A stretch of DNA of 31,756 bases from Actinomycetales bacterium (GTDB lineage: Bacteria > Actinomycetota > Actinomycetes > Actinomycetales > BWSM-131): the NCBI GenBank assembly GCA_030149025.1, contig JASBSH010000349.1, positions 1 to 31,756 of the forward strand. The letters run 5' to 3'. This document shows, piece by piece, positions 24,030 through 31,756 of the stretch; positions within the stretch are counted from its first letter, which is position 1, and each line of letters begins with the position of its first letter. The notes beneath the pieces are model-generated. The model was given only the letters and a program-made list of their open reading frames with translations. It did no database searches and had not been told where the DNA came from. The position numbers were made by a program, and so were the translations under genes.

Positions 24030-24387
24030 AGCGCGGCGGTGCCCATGCGACGAACCTCGAGCTGTCCCGGGGGTACGAGGCGGAAGCGCGTGACCTGATC
24101 ACCTGTCCGCTGCCGCGCAGCGCGCCCGGCGGATGCTCGTCTTCAGCTTCCCGCCCGACCACGTGCTCGGGCGCGCGGTCGTCGCCGCCGAGAACGTGGT
24201 GTTCTCGTTCGGCAGCAACCCGTATCGGATGTTCGCGCACCCCTCGGACAAGATGGCGGCCGTCCTCGAACGCCATGGGCTGTCGACGGTCTACCGGCAC
24301 CGAGGCGCCTTGTGGCGGATGTACGGCGCGGTGCGGGAGCCGGCTCCCGAGAGTGCCGGCGCGGAGGGCGAGCACGTCGTGAGGTGA
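24011..24387 (+). pseudogene. decayed class I SAM-dependent methyltransferase
   Basis: Two fragments of one protein lie in different frames. The first (24011-about 24097) reads IELLKRGGAHATNLELSRGY and EAEARDL, like the SAM-binding acidic-loop region of class I methyltransferases. The second (24100-24387) reads HLSAAAQRARRMLVFSFPPD and continues with a VVFSFGSNPYRMFAH segment and a C-terminal YRHRGALWRMYG, like the far end of the same family. The residues that should join them, and the gene's 5' end, are missing, and the 5' remnant overlaps the ATPase 3' end. An ORF of 84 codons from 24133 could still be translated but lacks a SAM site. Confidence 0.65.
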
Positions 24388-24439
24388 CGTGCCCGCGGTG
24401 CTGCGTGGCGGCGTCCGGCGGGTTCGACAGACTGGGCCG

Positions 24440-25372
24440 ATGGCCGTGCCGATGATCCTCGACTGCGACCCGGGCCACGACGACGCGAAGGCGATCCTGC
24501 TCGCCGCGGCCGATCCGGCCATCGACCTGTTGGCGATCACGACAGTCGCCGGCAACTCGACGCTCGAGAAGGTGACGCTCAACGCCAGGCGCATCTGCGC
24601 GGTCGCGGGGCTGCGGGACATCCCGATCGCGTCCGGCGCGGACCGACCGTTGCAGCGAGAGCCGCGGATCGCCGATGACGTGCACGGTGAGTCCGGGATG
24701 GACGGGCCGGCGTTCGGCGAACCGGACGTACCGCTGGCCGGCGAGGGCGTCGTGGCGTTGATGCGCCGCCTGGTGGACGAGTCGCCCGAGCCCGTGACGC
24801 TCGTGCCGACCGGCCCGTTGACCAACATCGCGCGACTGCTGATCGAGCACCCCGAGGTGAGGACCGGGATCCGCGAGATCGTGTGGATGGGCGGCTCGAC
24901 GGGCCGTGGCAACACGACCCCCTACGCGGAGTTCAACGCGCTGGTGGACCCGGAGGCGGCCGACCAGGTGGTGCGCTCCGGTGTGCCGTTCACCATGTGC
25001 GGGCTGAACGTCACGCACCAGGCCGCGGTGACCGAGGACGTGGTGAACCGCTTGCGCGGCATCGACTCCGTGCTCGCGGAGGTCTGCGTCGAGCTGATGA
25101 CGTTCTTCGCCGGCCGGTACAAGTCGCTGTTCGGGTTCGACGCACCGCCGCTGCACGACCCGGTCGCCGTGGCACGCGTCGTCGACCCGACCTTGGTGCG
25201 CTGCGTCGACGCGAACCTCGTCGTCGAGACCACGGGCGAGTGGACCTCCGGTGCGACATGCGTGGATCTGCACGGCATCACCGGTCGCCCGGCCAACGCG
25301 AAGGTCGCCGTCGAGCTCGACGTGGAGCGGTTCTGGGACAGGTTCATCGAGGCGGTGCGCGCGCTCGGCTGA
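24440..25372 (+). CDS. inosine/uridine-preferring-type nucleoside hydrolase
   Basis: A 310-residue enzyme expected to hydrolyse the N-glycosidic bond of (ribo)nucleosides to base plus ribose. The N-terminal calcium/ribose-binding motif is D8-C-D10-P-G-H-D14-D15. Further family features are TVAGN(S/A)TLEKVTLNA, PVTLVPTGPLTNIARLL, VWMGGS, AEFNALVDPEAA, the substrate-binding GLNVTHQ, and the late HDPVAVA. The aspartate-rich site is complete, so it should be active. The ATG at 24440 directly precedes the conserved strand. ArsC-like gene follows after 22 bases, possibly co-transcribed. Confidence 0.93.
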   Translation: MAVPMILDCDPGHDDAKAILLAAADPAIDLLAITTVAGNSTLEKVTLNARRICAVAGLRDIPIASGADRPLQREPRIADDVHGESGMDGPAFGEPDVPLAGEGVVALMRRLVDESPEPVTLVPTGPLTNIARLLIEHPEVRTGIREIVWMGGSTGRGNTTPYAEFNALVDPEAADQVVRSGVPFTMCGLNVTHQAAVTEDVVNRLRGIDSVLAEVCVELMTFFAGRYKSLFGFDAPPLHDPVAVARVVDPTLVRCVDANLVVETTGEWTSGATCVDLHGITGRPANAKVAVELDVERFWDRFIEAVRALG

Positions 25373-25394
25373 TCATCCGGGCCACACTGTGGTC

Positions 25395-25784
25395 ATGGAG
25401 ATCTGGCTCAACCCCGCCTGCTCGAAGTGCCGCACCGCCGTGTCGATGCTCGACGAGGCAGGCGTCGACTACGTCGTCCGCCGGTACCTGGACGACCCGC
25501 CCACGGCACAGGAGCTCGAGGCCGTGCTGGACCGACTGGGGCTCGAGCCCTGGGAGATCACCCGCACCAACGAACCGGCCGCCAAGCAGCTCGGCATCTC
25601 CACCTGGCCCAAGGACGCCGGCTCACGGCGGCGTTGGGTGCAGGCGCTCGCCGCCCATCCGAAGCTCATCCAGCGCCCCATCATCACCGCCGATGACGGG
25701 ACCACCGTCGTCGGCCGCACCCCCGAAGCCGTCGAGCAGGTCGTCCGGGCGTCCGGGAGCCGCAGCGAGCCGGGAGGCGGATAG
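25395..25784 (+). CDS. ArsC/Spx-family thioredoxin-fold protein (arsenate-reductase-like)
   Basis: A 129-residue thioredoxin-fold protein with C9-S-K-C12 (NPACSKCRTA) at the start of helix 1, then RYLDDPPTAQEL and LIQRPIITADDGT, the conserved Arg-Pro near the active site. Many actinobacterial members are annotated as arsenate reductase (glutaredoxin type), in which the first cysteine attacks arsenate. The CxxC form here could equally serve as a disulfide reductase. No arsB, acr3 or arsR lies nearby, so a role in arsenic resistance is not supported by context. Its stop TAG shares a base with the GTG of the USP remnant. Confidence 0.85.
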   Translation: MEIWLNPACSKCRTAVSMLDEAGVDYVVRRYLDDPPTAQELEAVLDRLGLEPWEITRTNEPAAKQLGISTWPKDAGSRRRWVQALAAHPKLIQRPIITADDGTTVVGRTPEAVEQVVRASGSRSEPGGG

Positions 25785-26103
25785 TGGGCGTCGTCGTCGT
25801 CGACGGTTCCGAGGCCAGCCGGGAGACGGTTCGCTGGGCCGCGGCACCCCGAGGCCAGGACCGGCGCTCGGCCAGGGAGGGGTCGCCGGGCTGCTGGTCG
25901 GCTCGACGGCGGTGGCCCTGCCGCAGTTTTCGCCCGCCCGGCTCGTGGTGGTCCGCGGAGCATCGAGTGGGCAGGGCCGGTCTCGTCATCCCGAGGTCGA
26001 TGTCCTGGAGATGGTCGTGGGGAACCCGGCCACCATGGCGTTGCTCGTAGCTCAGCGGGGGTTCGGCGGGGTCACGGGCTCGCCGGCGTCACGTTCTGGT
26101 TGA
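25784..26103 (+). pseudogene. decayed tandem-domain universal stress protein
   Basis: Three USP pieces remain. A 5' piece in one frame (25784-about 25850) reads VVVVDGSEASRETVRWAA, the first strand and helix of a USP domain. A piece in another frame (25861-25959) reads GGVAGLLVGSTAVALPQFSP and then ARLVVVRG, the end of a domain with its GLLxGS phosphate loop. A third, in the same frame as the second (25987-about 26080), reads HPEVDVLEMVVGNPATMALL and VAQRGFGGVTG, the middle of a second domain. The expected joining parts and the RG(R/H)GG core are lost, so this is a double-domain USP reduced by internal deletions. It overlaps the 3' end of the opposing FAD oxidoreductase gene. Confidence 0.65.
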
Positions 26104-27484
26104 GCCGGAAGACGTTCTCGGGGTCGTACTTTGCCTTGAGCTCCTGCAGCCGGCGGTACTTCTCGTCGCCGAACGTCCGTCGCACGCGACCGGCGCTGAT
26201 GTCGCTGACGAAGTTCATGGCGACACCGTCGGTCGTGAAGGGTCGCATCGCCCTCTCCGTCGCGCGCACCCAGCCGATGTGCCGCTCGTCGTCGGTGTCG
26301 GTCCAGATCCCGTAGCAGTGGTAGAGCCACGGGGCAGTGCGGCCACTGATGGGCGTCGCGTCGTCGGGCACGTCGGCGACCGCGCCACCGATCGGGCTCA
26401 ACACCAGCACGCTGGCGGGCGAGGTCACCGTCGGGCTGCACGTGATGACCGTGTCGATGGCTTCATCGGACAGCTCCGTCAACAGGCCGGAGCGCCAGTA
26501 GTTGCGCCGCCCGGGCGGGTTGCCCGCATCCGTGATCGCCTGCAGGTCGACGTACGACGTCGGGCCGATCAGGTCGACGGCGGGTGACGCGAGGTCCTTG
26601 AGCGGCGCGAGCCCCGCCGCGCCGTCCTCGATCGGTCCGAAGTACGCCGCGATGATGCCGATCGCAGGCTGACCCTGCAGTGGCAGGGGGACGAACGGTG
26701 CGAGAGGGGCGTGCATCAAGACCAGGCCCGCCCCGACCTGCCGGGGGGCGTCGCGCATGAAGTCACGGAAGAACCGGCCGACCTCGAGGGCTCGGTCGCC
26801 CGGGTGGAGCACCAGCCCCCCGATCAGCACCGGCCCCGCCGGGTGCAACCGAAACTCGAACTCGGTCACCACGCCGAAGTTCCCGCCGCCTCCCTTGAGA
26901 CCCCAGAACAGGTCGGCGTTCTCGCTGTCGTCCGTCGTGACGACGTGGCCGTCCGCGAGAACCACCTCGGCGGCCAGCAGGTTGTCGCAGGCCAGTCCGT
27001 GCAGTCGCTCCAGCCAGCCGCTACCGCTGCCGAGGGTGAATCTGGCCACCCCTGTGGTGGTCATCCGGCCACCGGTCGTCGCGAGCCCATGCTTCTGGGT
27101 CGCGCGGTCGAGTTCGCCCCACGTGACTCCGGGCTGTACGCGCACCCGACGAGCGGTCGCGTCGACCAGGATCCTCTCCATCGGCAAGAGGTCGATCACG
27201 ATGCCGCCGTCGACGGTGGAGTAGCCAGCAACCGAGTGCCCGCCTCCGCGTACGGCAACGGGCAGGTCGTGACGGCGGGCGAACTCGAGCGTCACAGCGA
27301 CGTCGCTCGCGTTCGTCGCGCAGGCGATCACCGACGGCCGACGGTCGAAGATCGCGTTGAAGACTCGGCGCGCGTCGTCGTACCGGCGGTCGGCGGGAGT
27401 GATCAGCTCACCGGCGAAGCGGGCGCGCAGGGGACCGAGGTCGAGGGTCGACCGGCGGGTCACGGAGGTCGCGGTGTCGGACAT
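26072..27484 (-). CDS. FAD-binding oxidoreductase of the berberine-bridge/PCMH type
   Basis: A 470-residue flavoprotein. The PCMH-type FAD-binding domain (about residues 40-215) has VRGGGHSVAGYS, where H83 is the usual covalent FAD attachment residue, then GIVIDL, VQPGVTWGEL and GLKGGGGNFGVVTEFEF. The C-terminal berberine-bridge segment ends with KAKYDPENVFRLNQNV. The glycine-rich stretch is TLGSGSGWLERLHGL where LGGGxGWLxRxxGL is usual, a mild variant. Substrate unknown; sugars, alkaloids and polyketides are oxidised by relatives. ATG at 27484 chosen; an upstream in-frame start would add 14 unconserved residues. Runs in the same direction as the ATPase-Crp gene, 43 bp downstream of its stop. 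Confidence 0.9.
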   Translation of the reverse strand: MSDTATSVTRRSTLDLGPLRARFAGELITPADRRYDDARRVFNAIFDRRPSVIACATNASDVAVTLEFARRHDLPVAVRGGGHSVAGYSTVDGGIVIDLLPMERILVDATARRVRVQPGVTWGELDRATQKHGLATTGGRMTTTGVARFTLGSGSGWLERLHGLACDNLLAAEVVLADGHVVTTDDSENADLFWGLKGGGGNFGVVTEFEFRLHPAGPVLIGGLVLHPGDRALEVGRFFRDFMRDAPRQVGAGLVLMHAPLAPFVPLPLQGQPAIGIIAAYFGPIEDGAAGLAPLKDLASPAVDLIGPTSYVDLQAITDAGNPPGRRNYWRSGLLTELSDEAIDTVITCSPTVTSPASVLVLSPIGGAVADVPDDATPISGRTAPWLYHCYGIWTDTDDERHIGWVRATERAMRPFTTDGVAMNFVSDISAGRVRRTFGDEKYRRLQELKAKYDPENVFRLNQNVTPASP

Positions 27485-27527
27485 GGCAACAGGCTGCGGC
27501 GATGCCAGCACGGAGCAGCGCCGCACG

Positions 27528-30341
27528 TCACAGCTCCCGCCTGCTCGTCCCCGTAGTGCTGGCGCGCCGCAGGGCTGCCTGGTCGTGCAGGTAGAAGTGA
27601 CCGTCCCGTTGGCTCACGACGCCGCTGGTGATGAACGAGGACAGCGCGCGGTTGACGTACTCCCTCGAGGCCGCCACCAACGCCGCGAGGGTGCCTTGTG
27701 ACAGCCGCAGTCGGATGCGGACGCCGTCCTCCCCGTCCTCACCGAACTCCTGACCGAGCGTGAGGAGGGCACTGGCGATGCGGCGCCGGATGTCGTCGAA
27801 GGCGACTCCGCTGAACGAGTAGGCCGCCTGCACCGCAATCCTGCTGAGGCGCTCCAGCATGCGTTCCATGGCGACGGGATGCTCAGCGAGGAACGCGAGC
27901 AGCGGCGCCCGGCCGACCGACAGGCAGCGGCTCGGCTCCATGGCACTGACGCTGACCCACCGACGGCCGCTGGGGTGGAAGACTCCGACCTCACCCATCA
28001 CGTCCGGCCCTGAGTTGAAGCCAAGGATCACCTCGGTGCCGTCGGGGCTGACCCGATAGGACTTCAACTGCCCCTCGGCCACCACATAGAGCGACTTGGC
28101 GGGATCACCCTCGAGCCAGACGGACTGTCCACGACCGAACCTGTGCTCTCGCAGCTGCGGCAGCAGCTTCTCGACGTCGCTCCTGCCCAGGTCCGCGAAG
28201 ATCGGCGTGGCGAGCAGGACCGCGGCCCGGTCCACAACATCGGAGGATAGTGAACCCGGCGAGCTCCGGGCACGGCCATCGAGCGGCTGCGCGGGTACCC
28301 CGAACCGCGACCACTGAGGAGGATCGCGGCATTCAGCCCTTGCCGCTGAGGGCCCCCGCGGCGTCAAGTTCGCCGTTGAGTGCCTCCGCGGCGTTCGGGG
28401 CGGGGGATCGGCGAAGTCCGCGAGCTGCCCGCGCGCGAGCGCAACGCGAGCCGAGTTGAGGATGGCCGCCAGGTCGATGACCTCCTGGGCGATCGCACCA
28501 GCGAGCGGGGCGAGCATGCCGGCGACGGCGAACCCCATACCGACCCCGGACAGCGCGATGCCACCGAGCGCGCTCTGCAGGGCGATGCGGCGCATGCGCT
28601 CACCGATGTGCAGCAGGTCGTCGAGCCGTTCGAGGGAGGAGTCCAGGACGACGACGTCCGCGGCCTCGGTGGTTACGTCGCTCGTGGCTCCGAACGCCAC
28701 ACCGACCGTAGCGGAGGCCATCGCCGGAGCGTCGTTGATGCCGTCCCCGAGGACCAGGGTCGGCGCCTGCGCGGTCTCCTTGCGGACGATGTCGACCTTG
28801 CCCTCGGGCACCACCCCGGCGTGGACCTCGTCGATACCCACCCGCTCGGCGAGGTAGCGCACCTCGCTCTCGCGGTCGCCCGAAACGATCATGGTTCTGA
28901 CGACACCGTGTCGGCGTGGTAGGTGGGCGATGAACTTGGCGGCGTCCAGGCGCGGCTCGTCCCTGAACCGCAGCGTGGCTGCGTAACGGCCGTCGAGCAG
29001 GACCACCGCCTCCAGCCCGGAGGTCACATCGGGCAGGTGCGGTTCGCCGCTCGGGTCCTCCGCCACCGCACCCTTCCGGTTCGTGACGCGGATCTTCCGG
29101 CCGTCGACCACGCCCTCAAGCCCCTGGCCCGGCCGCTCGGACACCTCGTCCAGAGCCGGGACGTCGACACGCCGCTTCTGCGCCTCCCTCACCACGGCGG
29201 ACGCGAGGGGGTGGCGGGAGTAGGTCTCCACCGCGGCCGTCAGGCGCAGCACATCGGTCTCGTCGAACCCGGGAGCGGCCAGCACCTCGGTGACGACCGG
29301 ACGGCCGTAGGTGAGTGTGCCGGTCTTGTCGAACAGCAGGGTCCGCACCTTGCTGATCTGCTCCAGCACACCGGGGTTCTTGACGACGATGCCGCGTTTG
29401 GCGGCCAGCGAGATGGCGCCGATGATCGCGACCGGCACGCCGATGAGCAGCGGGCACGGCGTGGCGATGACGACGACCGCCAGGAACCGGTTCGGGTCCC
29501 CGCTGATCGCCCAGGCCAGCACGCCGAGCGCGAGCGCGAAGACGGTGTACCAGGCTCCGAGGCGGTCCGCGAGGCGGCGGATCGGGGGTCGCCGCTCCTC
29601 GGCTGCGTGCAGGACGCCCACGATCTTGGCGTAGCGGGAGTCCTCCGCCCTCGCGGTCGCCAGCACGGTCAGCGCGGCCTCGTCGTTCACCGCTCCCGAC
29701 ATCACCGTCGAGCCCGGCGACTTCGGCACGATGTACGGCTCACCGGTCAGGTACGACTCATCCATGGACCCGTGCCCGTCGACGACCTCACCGTCGACCG
29801 GGCACAGCTCGTGCGGCAGGACCACGATCCGGTCGCCCGGCTGGACGTCCGCTGCCGGGACGTCGTCCATGCCATCGGACAGGGCCCGGCCGCGAAGCCG
29901 GTGAGCGACCGAGGGGCTGCGCCTGGCCAGCGCGTCGAGCACCGCCGAGGCGCGGGAGGTGGCCGCCTCCTCCAGCGCCTCTCCGCCCGACATCATCAAC
30001 ACGATGATCGCGCCGACCAGCCACTCGCCGAGGGCGGCCGACGCGACGATCGAGACGGCGGCGAGCAGGTCTGCCCCCGCCTGCCTGCGCCACAGCGCTC
30101 GCAGCACCTCGACGACAAGCGGTGCGCCGCCGACGAGGACCACGGCGATCAGCGGCGCCTGAGCGGTCCACCAGGGCGCACTGCCTGGAAGGGCGAGCCA
30201 GAGCACGACGTACACGGCGATGGCGAGGAGGGTGGCGGCCGCGAGCCGCCCCTGGCCGGACTGGAGGAACGAGGCGAGGCGTCCCCGGGCGGCGGGTGCC
30301 GTCGTCCGGAGTTGCGTGTCGGTCGTCGTCTCGGGGGCCAT
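27528..30341 (-). CDS. P1B-type metal ATPase (TPCP motif) read in frame into a Crp/Fnr-family regulator
   Basis: A single open frame of 937 codons. Residues 1-about 640 are a complete P1B ATPase without an HMA domain: N-terminal helices, the actuator with LTGEP, the intramembrane T294-P295-C296-P297, DKTGT at D338, GDGINDAPAM, and two final helices. TPCP is, from memory, the P1B-5 signature (Ni/Fe/Co pumps). Residues about 703-937 are a full Crp/Fnr protein: cyclic-nucleotide-type beta barrel (LWLEGDPAKSLYVVAEGQL-like segment, GEVGVF), dimer helix, and a C-terminal HTH (LSQGTLAALVAASREYVNRA). The roughly 60-residue Pro/Arg-rich linker is not protein-like. Adding one C to the C-run at 28397-28406 would end the ATPase naturally at 28333 with 669 residues. 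So the fusion is either real and recent or a sequencing error. Export of divalent metal and stress-linked transcription are inferred. Confidence 0.85.
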   Translation of the reverse strand: MAPETTTDTQLRTTAPAARGRLASFLQSGQGRLAAATLLAIAVYVVLWLALPGSAPWWTAQAPLIAVVLVGGAPLVVEVLRALWRRQAGADLLAAVSIVASAALGEWLVGAIIVLMMSGGEALEEAATSRASAVLDALARRSPSVAHRLRGRALSDGMDDVPAADVQPGDRIVVLPHELCPVDGEVVDGHGSMDESYLTGEPYIVPKSPGSTVMSGAVNDEAALTVLATARAEDSRYAKIVGVLHAAEERRPPIRRLADRLGAWYTVFALALGVLAWAISGDPNRFLAVVVIATPCPLLIGVPVAIIGAISLAAKRGIVVKNPGVLEQISKVRTLLFDKTGTLTYGRPVVTEVLAAPGFDETDVLRLTAAVETYSRHPLASAVVREAQKRRVDVPALDEVSERPGQGLEGVVDGRKIRVTNRKGAVAEDPSGEPHLPDVTSGLEAVVLLDGRYAATLRFRDEPRLDAAKFIAHLPRRHGVVRTMIVSGDRESEVRYLAERVGIDEVHAGVVPEGKVDIVRKETAQAPTLVLGDGINDAPAMASATVGVAFGATSDVTTEAADVVVLDSSLERLDDLLHIGERMRRIALQSALGGIALSGVGMGFAVAGMLAPLAGAIAQEVIDLAAILNSARVALARGQLADFADPPPRTPRRHSTANLTPRGPSAARAECRDPPQWSRFGVPAQPLDGRARSSPGSLSSDVVDRAAVLLATPIFADLGRSDVEKLLPQLREHRFGRGQSVWLEGDPAKSLYVVAEGQLKSYRVSPDGTEVILGFNSGPDVMGEVGVFHPSGRRWVSVSAMEPSRCLSVGRAPLLAFLAEHPVAMERMLERLSRIAVQAAYSFSGVAFDDIRRRIASALLTLGQEFGEDGEDGVRIRLRLSQGTLAALVAASREYVNRALSSFITSGVVSQRDGHFYLHDQAALRRASTTGTSRREL
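28235..28406 (-). other. ATPase-Crp junction: C-run, alternative ATPase end and candidate crp start
   Basis: On the minus strand CCCCCGCCCC (28397-28406) is followed in the frame one base earlier by codons for a natural-looking C-terminus, ending in ELDAAGALSGKG and TGA (28335-28333). Beyond it, TATCCT (28244-28249) lies eight bases before the GTG at 28235, the first residue of the Crp domain. This fits a leaderless crp promoter, although the -35 region is weak. Confidence 0.55.
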
Positions 30342-30491
30342 ACGACGATCGTCCCCCACCGGTGATGCAGCATGGGGCTGAGGCGAGGCTAACGCCCGGA
30401 CTGATGAGCACGGTCCACTCTCGAGCGTCGTTGTCAGCGGGCGCCGGGGCTGGAAGGCTGCGCGAACAGGCACCGGCGCGAGGAGGGGCAC
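30342..30491. promoter_or_regulatory. 150-bp divergent intergenic region
   Basis: It separates the ATPase-Crp gene (minus) from the FAD-binding dehydrogenase gene (plus). A 10-bp palindrome GACGATCGTC (30344-30353) lies just upstream of the ATPase start and could be an operator. AGGAGGGG at 30481-30488 is the Shine-Dalgarno of the dehydrogenase. No classic TGTGA-N6-TCACA Crp site was seen. Confidence 0.45.
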
Positions 30492-31756
30492 GTGGACGCT
30501 GATGTCATCGTCGTGGGGGCCGGTCTCGCCGGTCTCGTCGCAGCCTGCGAGCTCGCTGACGCCGGCCGCCGCGTGGTCGTGGTCGAGCAGGAGCCGGAGA
30601 GCAACCTCGGCGGTCAGGCGTTCTGGTCCTTCGGCGGCCTCTTCCTCGTCGACTCACCCGAGCAGAGGCGGCTCGGCATCCGGGACTCGCGTGAACTGGC
30701 GCTCCAGGACTGGCTGGGCAGCGCGGGTTTCGACCGGCCGGAGGACCAGTGGCCGCGCCGCTGGGCACACGCCTACGTCGACTGGGCGAGCGGTGAGAAG
30801 CGGCACTGGCTGCGGGCCCTGGGGGTGCGGTTCTTCCCGGTGGTGGGCTGGGCCGAGCGCGGCGGGTACCTGGCGGACGGGCACGGCAACTCGGTCCCGA
30901 GGTTCCACATCGTCTGGGGCACGGGACCAGGGCTGGTGGCGCCGTTCGAGCGGCGGCTGCGTGACGGCGTCCGGCGCGGGCGGGTGCGGCTGGCCTTCCG
31001 GCACCGGGTCGACGAGCTGCTGGTGACCGGCGGCCGGGTAACCGGAGTGCGTGGCGGCGTCCTCGAACCGAGCAGCGCCGAGCGGGGCACGCCTAGCCCG
31101 CGCGTCGCCACCGGCGAGTTCGAGCTCACCGCCGAGGCGGTGATCGTCGCCTCCGGCGGCATCGGCGGCAACCACGACCTGGTGCGGGCGGCGTGGCCAG
31201 CCCGGCTGGGGGAACCGCCACGGCACATGCTCTCCGGCGTGCCGGAGCACGTGGACGGCCGGATGCTGCAGATCACCCAGCGCGCCGGCTGGGATGTCAT
31301 CAACCCCGACCGCATGTGGCACTACGTGGAGGGCATCGAGAACTACGCGCCGATCTGGCCGAAGCACGGCATCCGGATCCTGCCCGGACCCTCGTCGATC
31401 TGGCTCGATGCTCGTGGAAACCGGCTCCCCGCACCGCTTTTCCCGGGTTTCGACACGTTGGGCACCCTCGCGTACCTGAGGGCGACCGGTTATGACCACA
31501 GCTGGTTCATCCTCACCCAGCGGATCATCGAGAAGGAGTTCGCGCTGTCGGGTTCGGAGCAGAATCCCGACCTCACCGGCCGCAGCGTGAAGCAGGTGCT
31601 GTCGAGGGTGCTGCGCGGTGCGCCTGGGCCGGTGGAGGCGTTCAAGCAGAAGGGATCCGACTTCGTCGTCGCCGAGAACCTGCGTGAGCTGGTCACGCGG
31701 ATGAACGGTCTCACCGACGAGCCGCTGCTCGACTTCGAGCACGTCGCGAAGCAGGT
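30492..31756 (+). CDS. FAD-binding dehydrogenase (fumarate reductase/KstD-like), 3' end cut by the window
   Basis: The first 421 codons of a flavoprotein, open to the window edge. The N-terminal dinucleotide-binding motif is G9-A-G11-L-A-G14 with the acidic VVVVEQE end of strand 2, then NLGGQAFWSFGG, the GG doublet and FAD contact typical of the FAD_binding_2 family. A second Rossmann return, AVIVASGGIGGNH, lies at about 215. Relatives include 3-ketosteroid-delta-1-dehydrogenase-like and fumarate-reductase flavoprotein-like enzymes; the substrate is not predictable from this part. GTG start with AGGAGGGG three bases upstream of it. The usual length of about 550 residues implies that roughly 130 are missing. 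Confidence 0.9.
   Translation, partial: MDADVIVVGAGLAGLVAACELADAGRRVVVVEQEPESNLGGQAFWSFGGLFLVDSPEQRRLGIRDSRELALQDWLGSAGFDRPEDQWPRRWAHAYVDWASGEKRHWLRALGVRFFPVVGWAERGGYLADGHGNSVPRFHIVWGTGPGLVAPFERRLRDGVRRGRVRLAFRHRVDELLVTGGRVTGVRGGVLEPSSAERGTPSPRVATGEFELTAEAVIVASGGIGGNHDLVRAAWPARLGEPPRHMLSGVPEHVDGRMLQITQRAGWDVINPDRMWHYVEGIENYAPIWPKHGIRILPGPSSIWLDARGNRLPAPLFPGFDTLGTLAYLRATGYDHSWFILTQRIIEKEFALSGSEQNPDLTGRSVKQVLSRVLRGAPGPVEAFKQKGSDFVVAENLRELVTRMNGLTDEPLLDFEHVAKQ

Noticed and set aside
28250..28459. Plus-strand 69-codon ORF across the ATPase-Crp linker
   Set aside because: Ala/Arg/Ser-rich, no Shine-Dalgarno, and antisense to the linker; treated as noise.
30344..30353. GACGATCGTC palindrome as a Crp site
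   Set aside because: It does not resemble TGTGA-N6-TCACA or the FNR variant and is short enough to be chance in this GC-rich DNA.

Overview
The window is high-GC DNA from an actinomycete-type bacterium. Evidence for this is the strong G/C third-position bias, many GTG starts, several apparently leaderless promoters, a DesA3/Rv3230c-type desaturase pair, an MMPL transporter, a CtpF-like P2A ATPase and an LLM flavoprotein. The order Pseudonocardiales would fit, but the sequence alone does not prove it. No rRNA, tRNA, CRISPR array or intact insertion sequence was seen. An orphan DUF6788 gene at the left edge is the only hint of mobile DNA.

Layout. (1) 1-750: DUF6788 gene and a poorly coding stretch. 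(2) 752-4084: a metal-responsive islet of P1B-type ATPase, small HMA metallochaperone and MerR-family regulator, with a perfect 24-bp MerR operator inside a 20-bp-spaced promoter. (3) 4230-8430: pyruvate:quinone dehydrogenase (poxB), divergent from a ferredoxin reductase/acyl-CoA desaturase (desA3-type) operon that starts right behind three helically phased TACG-N4-CGTA palindromes. (4) 8387-9976: EamA exporter and CGNR zinc-finger regulator with overlapping divergent promoters. (5) 9989-13785: LLM oxidoreductase plus LigD-type polymerase operon, a small membrane protein and a metallo-beta-lactamase-fold hydrolase. (6) 13749-17466: MMPL transporter, a probable tspO stump and an SDR/DUF2867 protein. 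(7) 17638-20469: crtE, crtB and a cobalamin-binding CarH/LitR-like sensor in one tightly coupled operon. (8) 20475-24029: CIRCE-controlled Hsp20, a strong terminator and a P2A cation ATPase. (9) 24011-26103: two decayed genes (methyltransferase, tandem universal stress protein) around a nucleoside hydrolase and an ArsC-like protein. (10) 26072-31756: berberine-bridge-type FAD oxidoreductase, a P1B ATPase read in frame into a Crp/Fnr regulator, and a 3'-truncated FAD-binding dehydrogenase.

How they work together. The metal islet probably senses a thiophilic metal and exports it. The FNR-desaturase pair delivers electrons from NAD(P)H through a 2Fe-2S domain to a di-iron desaturase. The crtE-crtB-cobalamin-sensor operon makes GGPP and phytoene, and probably links this to light or B12 status. 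The right half (Hsp20, CtpF-like ATPase, USP remnants, P1B ATPase, Crp/Fnr) looks like the stress/dormancy gene neighbourhoods of actinobacteria.

The most notable points are the ATPase-Crp fusion, which one extra C in a homopolymer would split into two ordinary genes; the phased triple operator abutting the FNR start codon; the CarH-like sensor with an excisionase-type HTH that lacks the second (light-state) histidine; and a structured hsp20 leader whose hairpin loop is complementary to its own Shine-Dalgarno.
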